NCBI RefSeq assembly: GCF_000319305.2
Contig: NZ_AMWJ02000004.1
Span: 62,001-126,000 of the forward strand
Direction of reading: 5' to 3'
DNA: 64,000 bases
Source of the DNA: Pseudomonas bharatica CSV86
GTDB taxonomy: Bacteria > Pseudomonadota > Gammaproteobacteria > Pseudomonadales > Pseudomonadaceae
Position numbers and translations under genes: made by a program. Shown here piece after piece: positions 36,251-45,322 of this stretch (positions are counted from its first letter, which is position 1; every line of letters starts with the position of its first letter). Under the pieces are notes generated by a model, which ran no database searches, had not been told where the DNA came from, and saw only the letters and a program-made list of their open reading frames with translations.

Positions 36251-36634
36251 ATGAGCAAAATCCCTGCCGACCTGCGTTACGCCGAAAGCCACGAGTGGGC
36301 CCGCCTGGAAGCCGATGGCACCGTGACTGTCGGTATCAGTGACCATGCCCAGGAAGCCCTGGATGACGTGGTCTTCGTCGAACTGCCTGAAGTCGGCAGC
36401 GTCTTCGCTCAAGGCGATGCGTCCGGCGTGGTCGAGTCGGTCAAGGCGGCCTCGGATATCTACTCGCCGGTCGGCGGCGAAGTCATCGCCGTCAACGATG
36501 AAGTGCGCGATAGCCCGGAGCTGGTCAACGAAGAAGTCTACGAATCCTGGTTCTTCAAGCTGAAGCCATCGGACAAGTCCGAACTGGACAAGCTGCTGAG
36601 CGCCGCGGAATACGCCAAGTCCATCGGCGAGTAA
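36251..36634 (+). CDS. gcvH: Glycine cleavage system H protein
   Basis: 127 aa from the ATG at 36251. Lipoyl carrier: the modified lysine is Lys65 in ESVKAASDIYSP. N-terminal RYAESHEWARLEADGTVTVG is standard. Shuttles the aminomethyl group between P and T proteins. Starts 48 bp after gcvT; a weak terminator-like stem and a MITE-like element lie between it and gcvP. Confidence 0.96.
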   Translation: MSKIPADLRYAESHEWARLEADGTVTVGISDHAQEALDDVVFVELPEVGSVFAQGDASGVVESVKAASDIYSPVGGEVIAVNDEVRDSPELVNEEVYESWFFKLKPSDKSELDKLLSAAEYAKSIGE

Positions 36635-36686
36635 GCCCGCCGCAGTTTTTCCCGCACGATCGGCAATCCCTTCCTAGACTCTAATG

Positions 36687-36706
36687 GCCCCGACACCCAT
36701 CGGGGC
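36687..36706 (+). terminator. Terminator-like stem after gcvH
   Basis: GCCCCGA / TCGGGGC with a 6-base loop, about 53 bp past gcvH, followed only by TTGGT, so weak. May give partial termination before gcvP. Confidence 0.5.
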
Positions 36707-36714
36707 TTGGTCAA

Positions 36715-36854
36715 GGCTCTGTACGAAAAGCGTTGAGACGAAGGTCAGGCAAGGCGAAAACAGCCGAGGAAGCGGAGTGTACTGGAGTACATGAGCATTC
36801 CGAGGCTGTTTTCAACGCAGCATGAACGAGTATCAAGGCTTTTCCTACAGAGCC
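36715..36854. mobile_element. MITE-like element with 17-bp terminal inverted repeats
   Basis: 140 bp bounded by GGCTCTGTACGAAAAGC and the inverse of GGCTCTGTAGGAAAAGC (16 of 17 identical). Inside, GAAAACAGCC and GGCTGTTTTC form a second perfect 10-bp pair, so the whole unit can fold into a long hairpin. No coding capacity. The termini resemble those of small IS-derived elements, but the parent family and a target duplication could not be identified. Lies in the gcvH-gcvP gap and ends 18 bp before gcvP. Confidence 0.65.
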
Positions 36855-36872
36855 TAGGAAGAGAGAGCTGCC

Positions 36873-39746
36873 ATGTCCCTGTTGCCATCCCTGAGCCAAC
36901 TGCACGACCCCAATCCGTTCCTGCGCCGCCATCTCGGTCCCGACGCGGCCGAGCAGCAAGCCATGCTCGAAGTGCTTGGCGTCGCCAGCCGTACCGAGCT
37001 GATCGAGCAGACCGTGCCGCCCGGCATCCGCTTCAACCGCCCGCTGGACCTGCCGCCCGCCCTGGATGAACAGGCCGCGCTCGAGCGCCTGCGCGGGTAT
37101 GCCGAGCAGAACCAGCGCTGGACCAGCCTGATCGGCATGGGCTACCACGCGACCCGCACACCGACGGTCATTCTGCGCAACGTCCTGGAAAATCCGGGCT
37201 GGTACACCGCCTACACGCCTTACCAGCCGGAAATCGCCCAAGGCCGCCTGGAAGCGCTGCTGAACTATCAGCAGATGGTCATCGATCTCACCGGCCTCGA
37301 CCTGGCCAACGCCTCGCTGCTGGATGAGGCCACTGCCGCCGGCGAAGCCATGGCCCTAGCCAGGCGGGTGACGAAATCCCGCAGCAACCGTTTCTTCGCC
37401 GACGAGCACTGCCATCCACAGACCCTCTCGGTGCTGCAGACCCGTGCCGAGGGCTTCGGTTTCGAGCTGGTGATCGACTCGCTGGCCAACCTCGACCAGC
37501 ATGAGGTGTTCGGCGCCTTGCTGCAGTACCCCGACACCCATGGCGCTGTGCATGACCTGCGTCCCGCCATCCAGCACCTGCATAGCCAGCAGGCCATCGC
37601 CTGCGTGGCTGCCGACCTCCTCAGCCTCGTACTGTTGACCCCGCCGGGCGAGCAGGGCGCCGACGTGGTGCTCGGCTCTTCCCAGCGCTTCGGCGTGCCC
37701 ATGGGTTATGGCGGGCCGCATGCGGCGTATTTCGCCTGTCGCGACGAGTTCAAGCGGGCCATGCCCGGGCGCATCATCGGTGTGTCCAAGGATGCCCGGG
37801 GCAACCTGGCATTGCGCATGGCCCTGCAGACCCGCGAGCAGCATATCCGTCGCGAGAAAGCCAACTCGAACATCTGCACCGCCCAGGTGCTGCTGGCCAA
37901 CATCGCTGGTTTCTACGCCGTCTATCACGGACCCGACGGGCTGCGCCGGATTGCCCAGCGGGTCCACCGGCTGACCACCATTCTTGCGGCCGGGCTGGAG
38001 CGTAACGGCGTCAAACGCCTCAACCAGCACTTCTTCGACACCCTGACCCTGGAGGTCGGTGGCAGCCAGACCTCGATCATCCAGAGTGCCGAGGCGGCGC
38101 GGATCAACCTGCGTATCCTCGGGCGCGGCCAACTGGGCGTGGCGCTCGACGAAACCTGCGATGAAAGCACGGTGCTGCGCCTGTTCGACCTGTTCCTCGG
38201 TGTCGATCATGGCCTGGACATCGCCGGGCTGGACGGCGAAGACCTGCCTGCCGGTATCCCGGATGAACTGTTGCGTCGCTCGGATTACCTGACCCACCCG
38301 GTGTTCAACCTGCACCACAGCGAAACCGAGATGCTGCGCTATCTCAAGCAACTGGAAAACAAGGATCTGGCACTGAACCAGTCGATGATCCCGCTGGGCT
38401 CCTGCACCATGAAGCTCAATGCCAGCAGCGAAATGATCCCCATCACCTGGCCCGGTTTTGCTGAGTTGCATCCCTTCGCGCCGGTGGAACAGGCGACCGG
38501 CTACAAGGCCATGATCGACGAGCTGGAAGGCTGGCTCTGCGCGATCACCGGTTTCGATGCCATCTGCATGCAGCCCAACTCCGGCGCCCAGGGCGAGTAC
38601 GCCGGGTTGCTGGCGATCAGCAAGTACCACCGCAGCCGCCAGCAAGGGCAGCGCGATATTTGCCTGATCCCGGCCTCGGCCCATGGCACCAACCCGGCTT
38701 CGGCGCAGATGGCCGGCATGCAGGTGGTGATCGTGGCCTGCGATAGTGCCGGCAACGTGGATCTGGAAGACCTCAAGCTCAAAGCCAAGGAGGCGGGTGA
38801 GCGGCTGTCCTGCCTGATGGCCACCTACCCCTCGACCCATGGCGTCTACGAGGAGGGCATCAGCGAGATCTGCGAGGTTATCCACAGGCATGGCGGCCAG
38901 GTGTACATGGACGGCGCCAACCTCAATGCCCAGGTGGGGCTGGCGCGGCCGGCGGACATCGGCGCCGATGTGTCGCACATGAACCTGCACAAGACCTTCT
39001 GCATTCCCCATGGCGGCGGCGGTCCGGGCATGGGCCCGATCGGCGTGCGCGCGCACCTGGCGCCCTTCGTGGCGAGCCACCCGGTGATTCCGCTGCCGGG
39101 GCCGGATCCGCAGAACACGGCGGTCAGCGCCGCGCCCTGGGGCAGCGCGAGCATCCTGCCGATCAGCTGGATGTACATCGCCATGATGGGGCCGCAACTG
39201 GCGGATGCCAGCGAGGTGGCGATCCTTTCTGCCAACTACCTGGCCGAGCGCCTGGGCGGGGCGTTCCCGGTGCTTTATCGCGGGCGCAACGAGCGGGTCG
39301 CGCATGAATGCATCCTCGATCTGCGCCCGCTCAAGGCGCAGACCGGCATCAGCGAGGAGGATGTGGCCAAGCGCCTGATGGACTATGGCTTCCACGCGCC
39401 GACCATGTCGTTCCCGGTGCCGGGCACCTTGATGGTCGAGCCTACCGAAAGCGAGCCAAAGGCGGAGCTGGATCGCTTCGTCGAGGCCATGTTGAGCATC
39501 CGCGCGGAGATCGCCGAGGTGCAGAACGGTCATTGGCCAGCGGAGGACAACCCGCTCAAGCGTGCGCCGCATACCCTGGCCGATGTGCTGGGCACATGGG
39601 ACAGGCCGTACAGCCTTGAGCAGGCCGTGGCGCCGAGCGCTCACGCCCGGGCACACAAGTACTGGCCGGCGGTGAACCGGGTGGACAATGTGTATGGGGA
39701 CCGGAATCTGTTCTGTGCCTGTGTGCCGGTGGAGGATTACCGCTGA
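36873..39746 (+). CDS. gcvP: Glycine dehydrogenase (decarboxylating), P protein
   Basis: 957 aa, full length of the single-chain P protein. PLP-dependent decarboxylation of glycine and transfer to GcvH. The PLP lysine is Lys707 in NLHKTFCIPHGGGGPG; the glycine-rich loop GGGGPGMGPIGV follows. N-terminal half (about 1-450) is the catalytically silent duplicate, with FLRRHLGPDAAEQQAML and GMGYHATRTP. Likely co-transcribed with gcvT and gcvH, but separated from gcvH by 238 bp. Confidence 0.96.
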   Translation: MSLLPSLSQLHDPNPFLRRHLGPDAAEQQAMLEVLGVASRTELIEQTVPPGIRFNRPLDLPPALDEQAALERLRGYAEQNQRWTSLIGMGYHATRTPTVILRNVLENPGWYTAYTPYQPEIAQGRLEALLNYQQMVIDLTGLDLANASLLDEATAAGEAMALARRVTKSRSNRFFADEHCHPQTLSVLQTRAEGFGFELVIDSLANLDQHEVFGALLQYPDTHGAVHDLRPAIQHLHSQQAIACVAADLLSLVLLTPPGEQGADVVLGSSQRFGVPMGYGGPHAAYFACRDEFKRAMPGRIIGVSKDARGNLALRMALQTREQHIRREKANSNICTAQVLLANIAGFYAVYHGPDGLRRIAQRVHRLTTILAAGLERNGVKRLNQHFFDTLTLEVGGSQTSIIQSAEAARINLRILGRGQLGVALDETCDESTVLRLFDLFLGVDHGLDIAGLDGEDLPAGIPDELLRRSDYLTHPVFNLHHSETEMLRYLKQLENKDLALNQSMIPLGSCTMKLNASSEMIPITWPGFAELHPFAPVEQATGYKAMIDELEGWLCAITGFDAICMQPNSGAQGEYAGLLAISKYHRSRQQGQRDICLIPASAHGTNPASAQMAGMQVVIVACDSAGNVDLEDLKLKAKEAGERLSCLMATYPSTHGVYEEGISEICEVIHRHGGQVYMDGANLNAQVGLARPADIGADVSHMNLHKTFCIPHGGGGPGMGPIGVRAHLAPFVASHPVIPLPGPDPQNTAVSAAPWGSASILPISWMYIAMMGPQLADASEVAILSANYLAERLGGAFPVLYRGRNERVAHECILDLRPLKAQTGISEEDVAKRLMDYGFHAPTMSFPVPGTLMVEPTESEPKAELDRFVEAMLSIRAEIAEVQNGHWPAEDNPLKRAPHTLADVLGTWDRPYSLEQAVAPSAHARAHKYWPAVNRVDNVYGDRNLFCACVPVEDYR

Positions 39747-39761
39747 GACGTCTGTTGTTCT

Positions 39762-41492
39762 TCAGGGCCTCATCGCTGGCAAGCCAGCTCCCACACCTGT
39801 GGGAGCTGGCTTGCCAGCGATGAGGCCATCAGCAGCACTACACGAAATCAGGTCGATCTCCTCCTGGGTCGTGACCCCGGCCGCAACCTTCCTCATTCCA
39901 TTCTCCCGCAGCCCGTCCATCGCTTCGCTGCGGGCCAGCGTCCTCAATGCGTGGATATCGCATTCAGGCCCGATCAACCCGCCTAGCCGTTCGTTCAGTT
40001 CCAGCACCTCGAACACGCCGGTGCGCCCGCGATAGCCGGTCTGCCGGCATTCCCGGCAACCCACCGCACCCTGCGCTGTGCTGCACGCCGGACACAAGGT
40101 TCGCACCAGTCGCTGTGCCAGCACGCCCACCAGCGTCGCCTTGATCAAATAATGCGCAACACCCAACTCCAGCAACCGTCCGATCGCCGAGCAGGCATCG
40201 TTGGTGTGCAGGCTCGACAGCACCAGATGTCCGGTCAACGCGGCCTGGATCGCGACTTGCGCCGTCTCAAAGTCGCGAATCTCGCCCACCATGATGATGT
40301 CCGGATCCTGTCGCAACAACGCGCGCACGCCATTGGCGAAATCCAGACCAATGCCCGGCTGCACCTGGGTCTGGTTGAACGCCGGCTCGATCATTTCTAT
40401 CGGGTCCTCCAGGGTGCAGACGTTGACTTCTGGCGTAGCCAGTTCCTTGAGCGCGTTGTAGAGGGTGCTGGTCTTGCCCGAGCCGGTCGGACCGGTGACC
40501 AGGATAATGCCGTTTGGCCTGTGCAGCATGCGTTGCCAGCGATCCAGCTCGGGGCCGTCGAAGCCCAGGGCGCGGTTGTCCAAGCGCAGCAGTTGCGGGT
40601 CGAAAATGCGCACGACCAGCTTTTCGCCAAAGGTGGTGGGCAGGGTCGAAAGGCGCAGTTCGACCTCATCGCCGGCCGGGCTGCGGGTCTTGATCCGGCC
40701 ATCCTGAGGGCGGCGTTTTTCCGCGACGTTCATCCGCCCCAGGTTTTTCAGGCGGCTGGTGATGGCCAGGGTCACCGTCGGCGGGAAGGGATAGGCATCG
40801 TGCAGTACGCCGTCGATGCGCAGGCGCAGCCGGCCCTGGTCACGGCGCGGTTCCAGATGGATATCGCTGGCGCGTTGCTCGAAGGCGTATTGCAGCAGCC
40901 AGTCGACGATGCTGACGATATGCGCGTCATCGGCCTCCGGCTCGCCGTCGCCCAGTTCCAGCAATTGCTCCAGGTTGCCGCTGACCGGGGGCGCAGCCTC
41001 CAGTTGGCTGGCGCCGCTGACCGAGCGGGCAAGGCGGAAGAAATCCTGGCTGATCTGGCGAATCCGCAGCGGGCTGGCTACCACCCGCACCACCCGGCGC
41101 TTGAGTGCCCGGGCCAGGTCCGCCTCCCATGAGCAGACCCACGGCTCGGCGCTTGCCACGGTAACGCTGTCGACACTCTGTGCCACTGCCAGGATCCCAT
41201 GGCGGCGGGCGAAGGCCGCAGACATCAGGCCGGTCATGCCGGGCAGGTCGATGCCCAGCGGATCGAGGCGCAGGAAGGGTTGCCCGGCCTGTTGCGCCAG
41301 CCACTGGCAGAGGCTGTCCAGGTCGAGGCTGTGGCCCGGACGGTGCAGGTCGTCCAGACGCTCGCGGGCGATGCTTTCGAGCGGGTGTTCACCCGGGGTC
41401 TCGTGGCTGAAACGCTGGCGGGATTCACTGCTGATCCGGCGCTGGGCAACCAGGCTGTCCAGCAAGGGGAAAAGCTCCAGGTGGCGATCCAT
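39762..41492 (-). CDS. GspE/PilB-family secretion ATPase, orphan, with REP-encoded C-terminal tail
   Basis: 576 aa from the ATG at 41492. An N-terminal domain of about 230 residues is followed by a RecA-like domain: Walker A GPTGSGKTS (about residue 335), Asp box NVCTLEDPIEM, Walker B LLRQDPDIIMVGEIRD and the His box LVLSSLHTNDA. A four-cysteine zinc finger CPACSTAQGAVGCREC follows. Such ATPases drive type II secretion or type IV pili, but no other secretion genes are near. The last ~20 residues (GLIAGKPAPTGVGAGLPAM) are translated REP sequence, so the ancestral stop has been lost. Confidence 0.88.
   Translation of the reverse strand: MDRHLELFPLLDSLVAQRRISSESRQRFSHETPGEHPLESIARERLDDLHRPGHSLDLDSLCQWLAQQAGQPFLRLDPLGIDLPGMTGLMSAAFARRHGILAVAQSVDSVTVASAEPWVCSWEADLARALKRRVVRVVASPLRIRQISQDFFRLARSVSGASQLEAAPPVSGNLEQLLELGDGEPEADDAHIVSIVDWLLQYAFEQRASDIHLEPRRDQGRLRLRIDGVLHDAYPFPPTVTLAITSRLKNLGRMNVAEKRRPQDGRIKTRSPAGDEVELRLSTLPTTFGEKLVVRIFDPQLLRLDNRALGFDGPELDRWQRMLHRPNGIILVTGPTGSGKTSTLYNALKELATPEVNVCTLEDPIEMIEPAFNQTQVQPGIGLDFANGVRALLRQDPDIIMVGEIRDFETAQVAIQAALTGHLVLSSLHTNDACSAIGRLLELGVAHYLIKATLVGVLAQRLVRTLCPACSTAQGAVGCRECRQTGYRGRTGVFEVLELNERLGGLIGPECDIHALRTLARSEAMDGLRENGMRKVAAGVTTQEEIDLISCSAADGLIAGKPAPTGVGAGLPAMRP
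39764..39826. repeat. REP pair between gcvP and the GspE-like gene
   Basis: Two abutting REP units in inverted orientation (39764-39795 and 39796-39826). The GspE-like reading frame passes through them to a stop at 39762. Confidence 0.9.
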
Positions 41493-41556
41493 TGGCGAAC
41501 GTCCTTGTGCAATGGAGAAATTGCCAAGGCTAGTCCGCGCCGGGCGATCTGCCGCT

Positions 41557-41913
41557 TCAGAAGCGTTGCTGGATCTTTCCCTGGCTTTCACTGTTGAGCA
41601 GCGCGGTGCGCAGTACGACTTCGCACACACAGATCAGGTTGCGCATCTTCTCTGCGATCAACTGGGCACGGTGCCAGCTCAAGCCATCGATGGCGATGTC
41701 CACCCGCAGCAGATCGGCCTGCTGCTGCATCTGCACGCCATGGGGCAACAGGCATTGCAAGGCGAACAGGTTAAGGATTCGGCAAAGGCTGTCGGACTCC
41801 GGCTCGACCTGCAGTTCGTAGTGGTAGCGCACCTTGTTGTTTTCGCCGCCGATGCCGTCGGCATCTTGCTGCCGGGGTAAGGCGAAGTGGTCAGGGCGTT
41901 CGAGAGCGGTCAT
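41557..41913 (-). CDS. Small ACT-like domain protein
   Basis: 118 aa from the ATG at 41913 (MTALERPDHFALPRQQDADG). The core, from about residue 35, YHYELQVEPESDSLCRILNL then LLRVDIAIDGLSWHRAQLIA, follows the beta-alpha-beta-beta-alpha-beta order of an ACT domain, like the acetolactate synthase small subunit IlvM, so amino-acid sensing is a guess. Its 5' end is 126 bp from the divergent Lrp-family regulator, which suggests they are functionally linked. Not firmly recognised as a named family. Confidence 0.6.
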   Translation of the reverse strand: MTALERPDHFALPRQQDADGIGGENNKVRYHYELQVEPESDSLCRILNLFALQCLLPHGVQMQQQADLLRVDIAIDGLSWHRAQLIAEKMRNLICVCEVVLRTALLNSESQGKIQQRF

Positions 41914-42039
41914 GAGAATCCTCCGATAGCGGTGAAGGAATCTTTGCACGGCGAAGTGGAGATTATTTGCCTATCATGAGGCGCAATGACTTTTTTACGA
42001 ATTGTTCAATCTGTTGAACGGCGATAGCGAGGAAAAATA

Positions 42040-42510
42040 ATGCCCAGCGATCTGGACGCGTACGACCGCCGCATTCTGGCCGTCCTGCAGGACGATGCCT
42101 CGCTATCCAGCGCGCAGGTGGCGGAGAAGGTGGGGCTGTCGCAATCGCCGTGCTGGAGAAGAATTCAGCGGTTGAAGGAGGAGGGCGTTATCCGTGCCCA
42201 GGTGACCCTGCTGGATCGCAAGAAGATCGGCCTCAACACGCAGATTTTCGCCGAGGTGAAGCTCAACGCGCACGGCCGCTCCAACTTCGCCGAGTTCACC
42301 GAAGCGATCCGCGGTTTTCCGGAGGTGCTGGAGTGTTATGTGCTGATGGGCGCGGTGGATTTTCTGCTGCGCATCGTCACCCCCGATATCGAGGCGTACG
42401 AGCGGTTTTTCTTCGAGAAACTGTCGATGGTCCCGGGGATCCAGGAGGTCAACTCGACCGTTGCGCTGTCGGAGATCAAGTCCACCACCAGCCTGCCGGT
42501 CATCCGTTGA
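42040..42510 (+). CDS. Lrp/AsnC family transcriptional regulator
   Basis: 156 aa. N-terminal winged helix: LDAYDRRILAVLQDDASLSS then VGLSQSPCWRRIQRLKEEGV, the Lrp recognition helix. C-terminal RAM effector domain: YVLMGAVDFLLRIVTPDIEA and STVALSEIKSTTSLP. Controls amino-acid metabolism genes in response to small ligands. Divergent from the ACT-like gene, so it may regulate that gene and itself. The target amino acid is unknown. Confidence 0.9.
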   Translation: MPSDLDAYDRRILAVLQDDASLSSAQVAEKVGLSQSPCWRRIQRLKEEGVIRAQVTLLDRKKIGLNTQIFAEVKLNAHGRSNFAEFTEAIRGFPEVLECYVLMGAVDFLLRIVTPDIEAYERFFFEKLSMVPGIQEVNSTVALSEIKSTTSLPVIR

Positions 42511-42555
42511 GCGTCCTCGCGGGCGGGCACAGCTGCCCGCCCGCGAGGAATCGGC

Positions 42556-43926
42556 TTACTTGCGCACCAGGTGCTTCCAGCCACGGCTCTGGGCCACGGC
42601 GAACGCCTGCTGGACGCGGGCGTCGAGGATCTCGTCGCTGATCGGTTGGTTGGCCAGTTGTTGCAGCTTGCTCAGCTCGCCGTACAGACGGTCCAGCTCC
42701 GGCGCTTTCAGCAACACATCGCGCGCGTAGTGCAGCCAGGCCAGCAGGCGCTCGATGCGGGGCAACTGCTCGGCAAGGTCTTCCGGCTGCTGCTGGTACA
42801 GCGGCAGTTGCAGGGCCTTGGCCTCGTCACCCAGTTCCACGGCCAGCCAGTTGGCCAGCGCGGCGGCACCCTGGCGCTCGCCGCGCTTGTTGCGCTCGGC
42901 GGTCCAGCCGCGGGCGATCAGCCAGCGCGAAGTGTCCAGGGAGAACTGGCCCCAGCGCGTGTCCAGCAGCTCATCGGCGAACTGCTCGGGGGCGGCACGG
43001 CGCACGTCTTCGTCGTCGTTGCCGGCCAGCACCAGGGTGCGCCAGTCTTCCAGCAGGGCGTCGAGGCGGCTACGCAGTTCACGGGTGGTTGCACGCGGTG
43101 CGGCCTGGCCGAGGCTGCTGGCCAGGGCGCGGAGCTCACCGAGGCACTGCACCCAGTCCTGCAGCAGGCGCCAGTGGCCGGTGTGCTGGTATTGCTCGGC
43201 GAGGCGCTGGCTGCTGGCGAGCAGGTGCCAGGCGAGGGCAGAGAAGGCGTCGTCCAGCGACATTTCCGGATCCAGCTCGGGCGCCGGCAGGTTGACCTGG
43301 TAGCTGGACGGATCGAGCAGACGGTAGCCGCGCTCGGCCTTGCTGATGTCGCAGGGGAACAGCGGCAGGCTCGCGGCCAGCTCGGCGGCCAGCTCCAGCA
43401 GGGCTTCCGGCTCGCCTTCACGCAGTTCCAGTTCCAGTTCGCAGATTTCTTCCTTCTGCTTGCCGGCGCTGACGGTGCCGAGGTCCAGGGCGGCTTCGAT
43501 GACCACCTTGGACTTGCCGCGGCCCCAGGCGATATCGGCGAACTCGCGCACGAAATCGGTGGTGAACAGCGGCTTGATGGTTTTCTTGTCCAGCCCGGCC
43601 AGGGACTCGGGCCAGCAGGTATCGTCGAGTTTCTTCAGGTCCAGCTTGGCCTTGGGCAGCTCCCATTGGAACTCGTTGCGCTCGGACAGGCCGGCGACGC
43701 TGTTGCCGCGGGTCTTCAGGGTCTGGATCACTACATCGCCATCGCGGCGCAGGCGCAGGGCGACCCTGGCGGCGGACAAATCGCGCTCCGGGGTGTCGAA
43801 GTACTGGTTGAGCAGTTCGCGCTGCTGCCAGCCGGACTTGTTGCGCTTTTTCAGCAGCGGATGTTCGCGCAGCGCGGCGAGGGTTTCGCGGCTGATGCGC
43901 AGTTTGATTTCGGTTTCTTTATTCAT
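42556..43926 (-). CDS. CYTH-CHAD domain inorganic triphosphatase (YgiF-like)
   Basis: 456 aa. N-terminal CYTH domain (about 1-200) with the metal signature ETEIKLRIS, QYFDTPERDLSAARVALRLR and a series of acidic strands. C-terminal CHAD helical domain (about 210-456), a polyphosphate-binding module rich in basic residues. E. coli YgiF of this architecture hydrolyses inorganic triphosphate. With ppk and ppx in the same window, a polyphosphate role is plausible. Convergent with the Lrp gene. Confidence 0.88.
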   Translation of the reverse strand: MNKETEIKLRISRETLAALREHPLLKKRNKSGWQQRELLNQYFDTPERDLSAARVALRLRRDGDVVIQTLKTRGNSVAGLSERNEFQWELPKAKLDLKKLDDTCWPESLAGLDKKTIKPLFTTDFVREFADIAWGRGKSKVVIEAALDLGTVSAGKQKEEICELELELREGEPEALLELAAELAASLPLFPCDISKAERGYRLLDPSSYQVNLPAPELDPEMSLDDAFSALAWHLLASSQRLAEQYQHTGHWRLLQDWVQCLGELRALASSLGQAAPRATTRELRSRLDALLEDWRTLVLAGNDDEDVRRAAPEQFADELLDTRWGQFSLDTSRWLIARGWTAERNKRGERQGAAALANWLAVELGDEAKALQLPLYQQQPEDLAEQLPRIERLLAWLHYARDVLLKAPELDRLYGELSKLQQLANQPISDEILDARVQQAFAVAQSRGWKHLVRK

Positions 43927-44051
43927 TGCCGGGTAACCAGGCTGGAAGGGCGGGTACGTCTTGGCCGTGCAGTGTACAGGACTCGACAGCCCACGGTTTA
44001 TTCATGCAGCCCGATGGCCCTATGATGGGGGCCGTTTCCAGGAGAACGCGC

Positions 44052-45209
44052 ATGCCGTTGCCATCGCTCAAGGACCAGTTCGCCGCGTTGATCGCAGCGC
44101 CTTCGGTCAGTTGTACCCAGCCCGACCTTGACCAGTCCAACCGTGCGGTGATCGACCAGCTCGCCACCTGGCTCGGCGACCTGGGTTTCTCCTGCGAGAT
44201 CCAGCAAGTCACCCCGGGCAAGTTCAACCTGCTCGCCAGCTTCGGCAGCGGCCCTGGCGGCCTGGTCCTGGCCGGGCACAGCGACACCGTGCCGTACGAC
44301 CCGCAGTTGTGGAAAACCGATCCGCTCAGGCTCAGCGAGGACGGCGACCGCTGGATCGGCCTGGGCGTGTGCGACATGAAGGGTTTCTTCCCGTTGATCA
44401 TCGAGGCGGTGCGGCCGTTGCTGGACCAGCCGTTCAGGCAGCCGCTGCTGATCCTGGCCACCTGTGACGAGGAGAGTTCCATGTCCGGTGCCCGCGCCCT
44501 GGCCGAGGCCGGGCGGCCGCTGGGCCGTGCTGCGGTGATCGGCGAGCCGACCGGGCTTAAGCCGATCCGCCTGCACAAAGGCGTGATGATGGAACGCATC
44601 GACATCCTCGGGCGCAGCGGCCATTCATCGGACCCGTCCCTCGGCCACAGCGCGATGGAGGCCATGCACCAGGTGATGGGGGCGCTGATGGACCTGCGCC
44701 AGCAATGGCAGCGCGAATACCACAACGCCCAGTTCAGCGTGCCGCAGCCGACCATGAACTTCGGCTGCATCCATGGCGGCGACAACCCCAACCGGATCTG
44801 CGGCCAATGCGCCCTTGAGTTCGACCTGCGCCCGCTGCCGGGCATGGACCCGCAGGTGCTGCGCGCGGCGATTCGCGGCAAGCTGGCGCCGCTGGCCGAG
44901 CAGCACCAGGTGAAGATCGACTATGCGCCGCTGTTCCCCGAAGTGCCGCCCTTCGAGCAGAGCGCCGATGCCGAGCTGGTGCAACTGGCCGAACGTCTTA
45001 CCGGCCATGTTGCCGAAGCGGTAGCCTTTGGCACCGAAGCGCCTTATCTTCAGCGCCTGGGCTGCGAGACCCTGGTTCTTGGCCCTGGTGATATCGCCTG
45101 TGCCCACCAGCCCGGTGAGTACCTTGAACTGTCACGCCTGGAGCCTACAGTGCGTCTGTTGCGTGGACTGATCGAACATTACTGTCTCAGCCCGGCCATC
45201 GCCCGCTGA
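44052..45209 (+). CDS. argE: Acetylornithine deacetylase
   Basis: 385 aa from the ATG at 44052. M20 metallopeptidase: metal His in AGHSDTVPYD, the Asp of GLGVCDMKGFF, catalytic Glu pair in LATCDEESSMSGAR and the dimerisation part with FGCIHGGDNPNRICG. Releases ornithine from N-acetylornithine. Followed 113 bp later by argA, so the first and fifth steps of arginine synthesis are side by side. Confidence 0.92.
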   Translation: MPLPSLKDQFAALIAAPSVSCTQPDLDQSNRAVIDQLATWLGDLGFSCEIQQVTPGKFNLLASFGSGPGGLVLAGHSDTVPYDPQLWKTDPLRLSEDGDRWIGLGVCDMKGFFPLIIEAVRPLLDQPFRQPLLILATCDEESSMSGARALAEAGRPLGRAAVIGEPTGLKPIRLHKGVMMERIDILGRSGHSSDPSLGHSAMEAMHQVMGALMDLRQQWQREYHNAQFSVPQPTMNFGCIHGGDNPNRICGQCALEFDLRPLPGMDPQVLRAAIRGKLAPLAEQHQVKIDYAPLFPEVPPFEQSADAELVQLAERLTGHVAEAVAFGTEAPYLQRLGCETLVLGPGDIACAHQPGEYLELSRLEPTVRLLRGLIEHYCLSPAIAR

Positions 45210-45322
45210 GCCCGGCCATTCTTTCCAGAGGAGAACGCGTGTGACGTCTTGCCTGCTGCGACGATAACCCTCGAGCGCTGTGTGCCGTTCCGTCCTTGTT
45301 TCACTTTCTACAGGCTCAGGTC

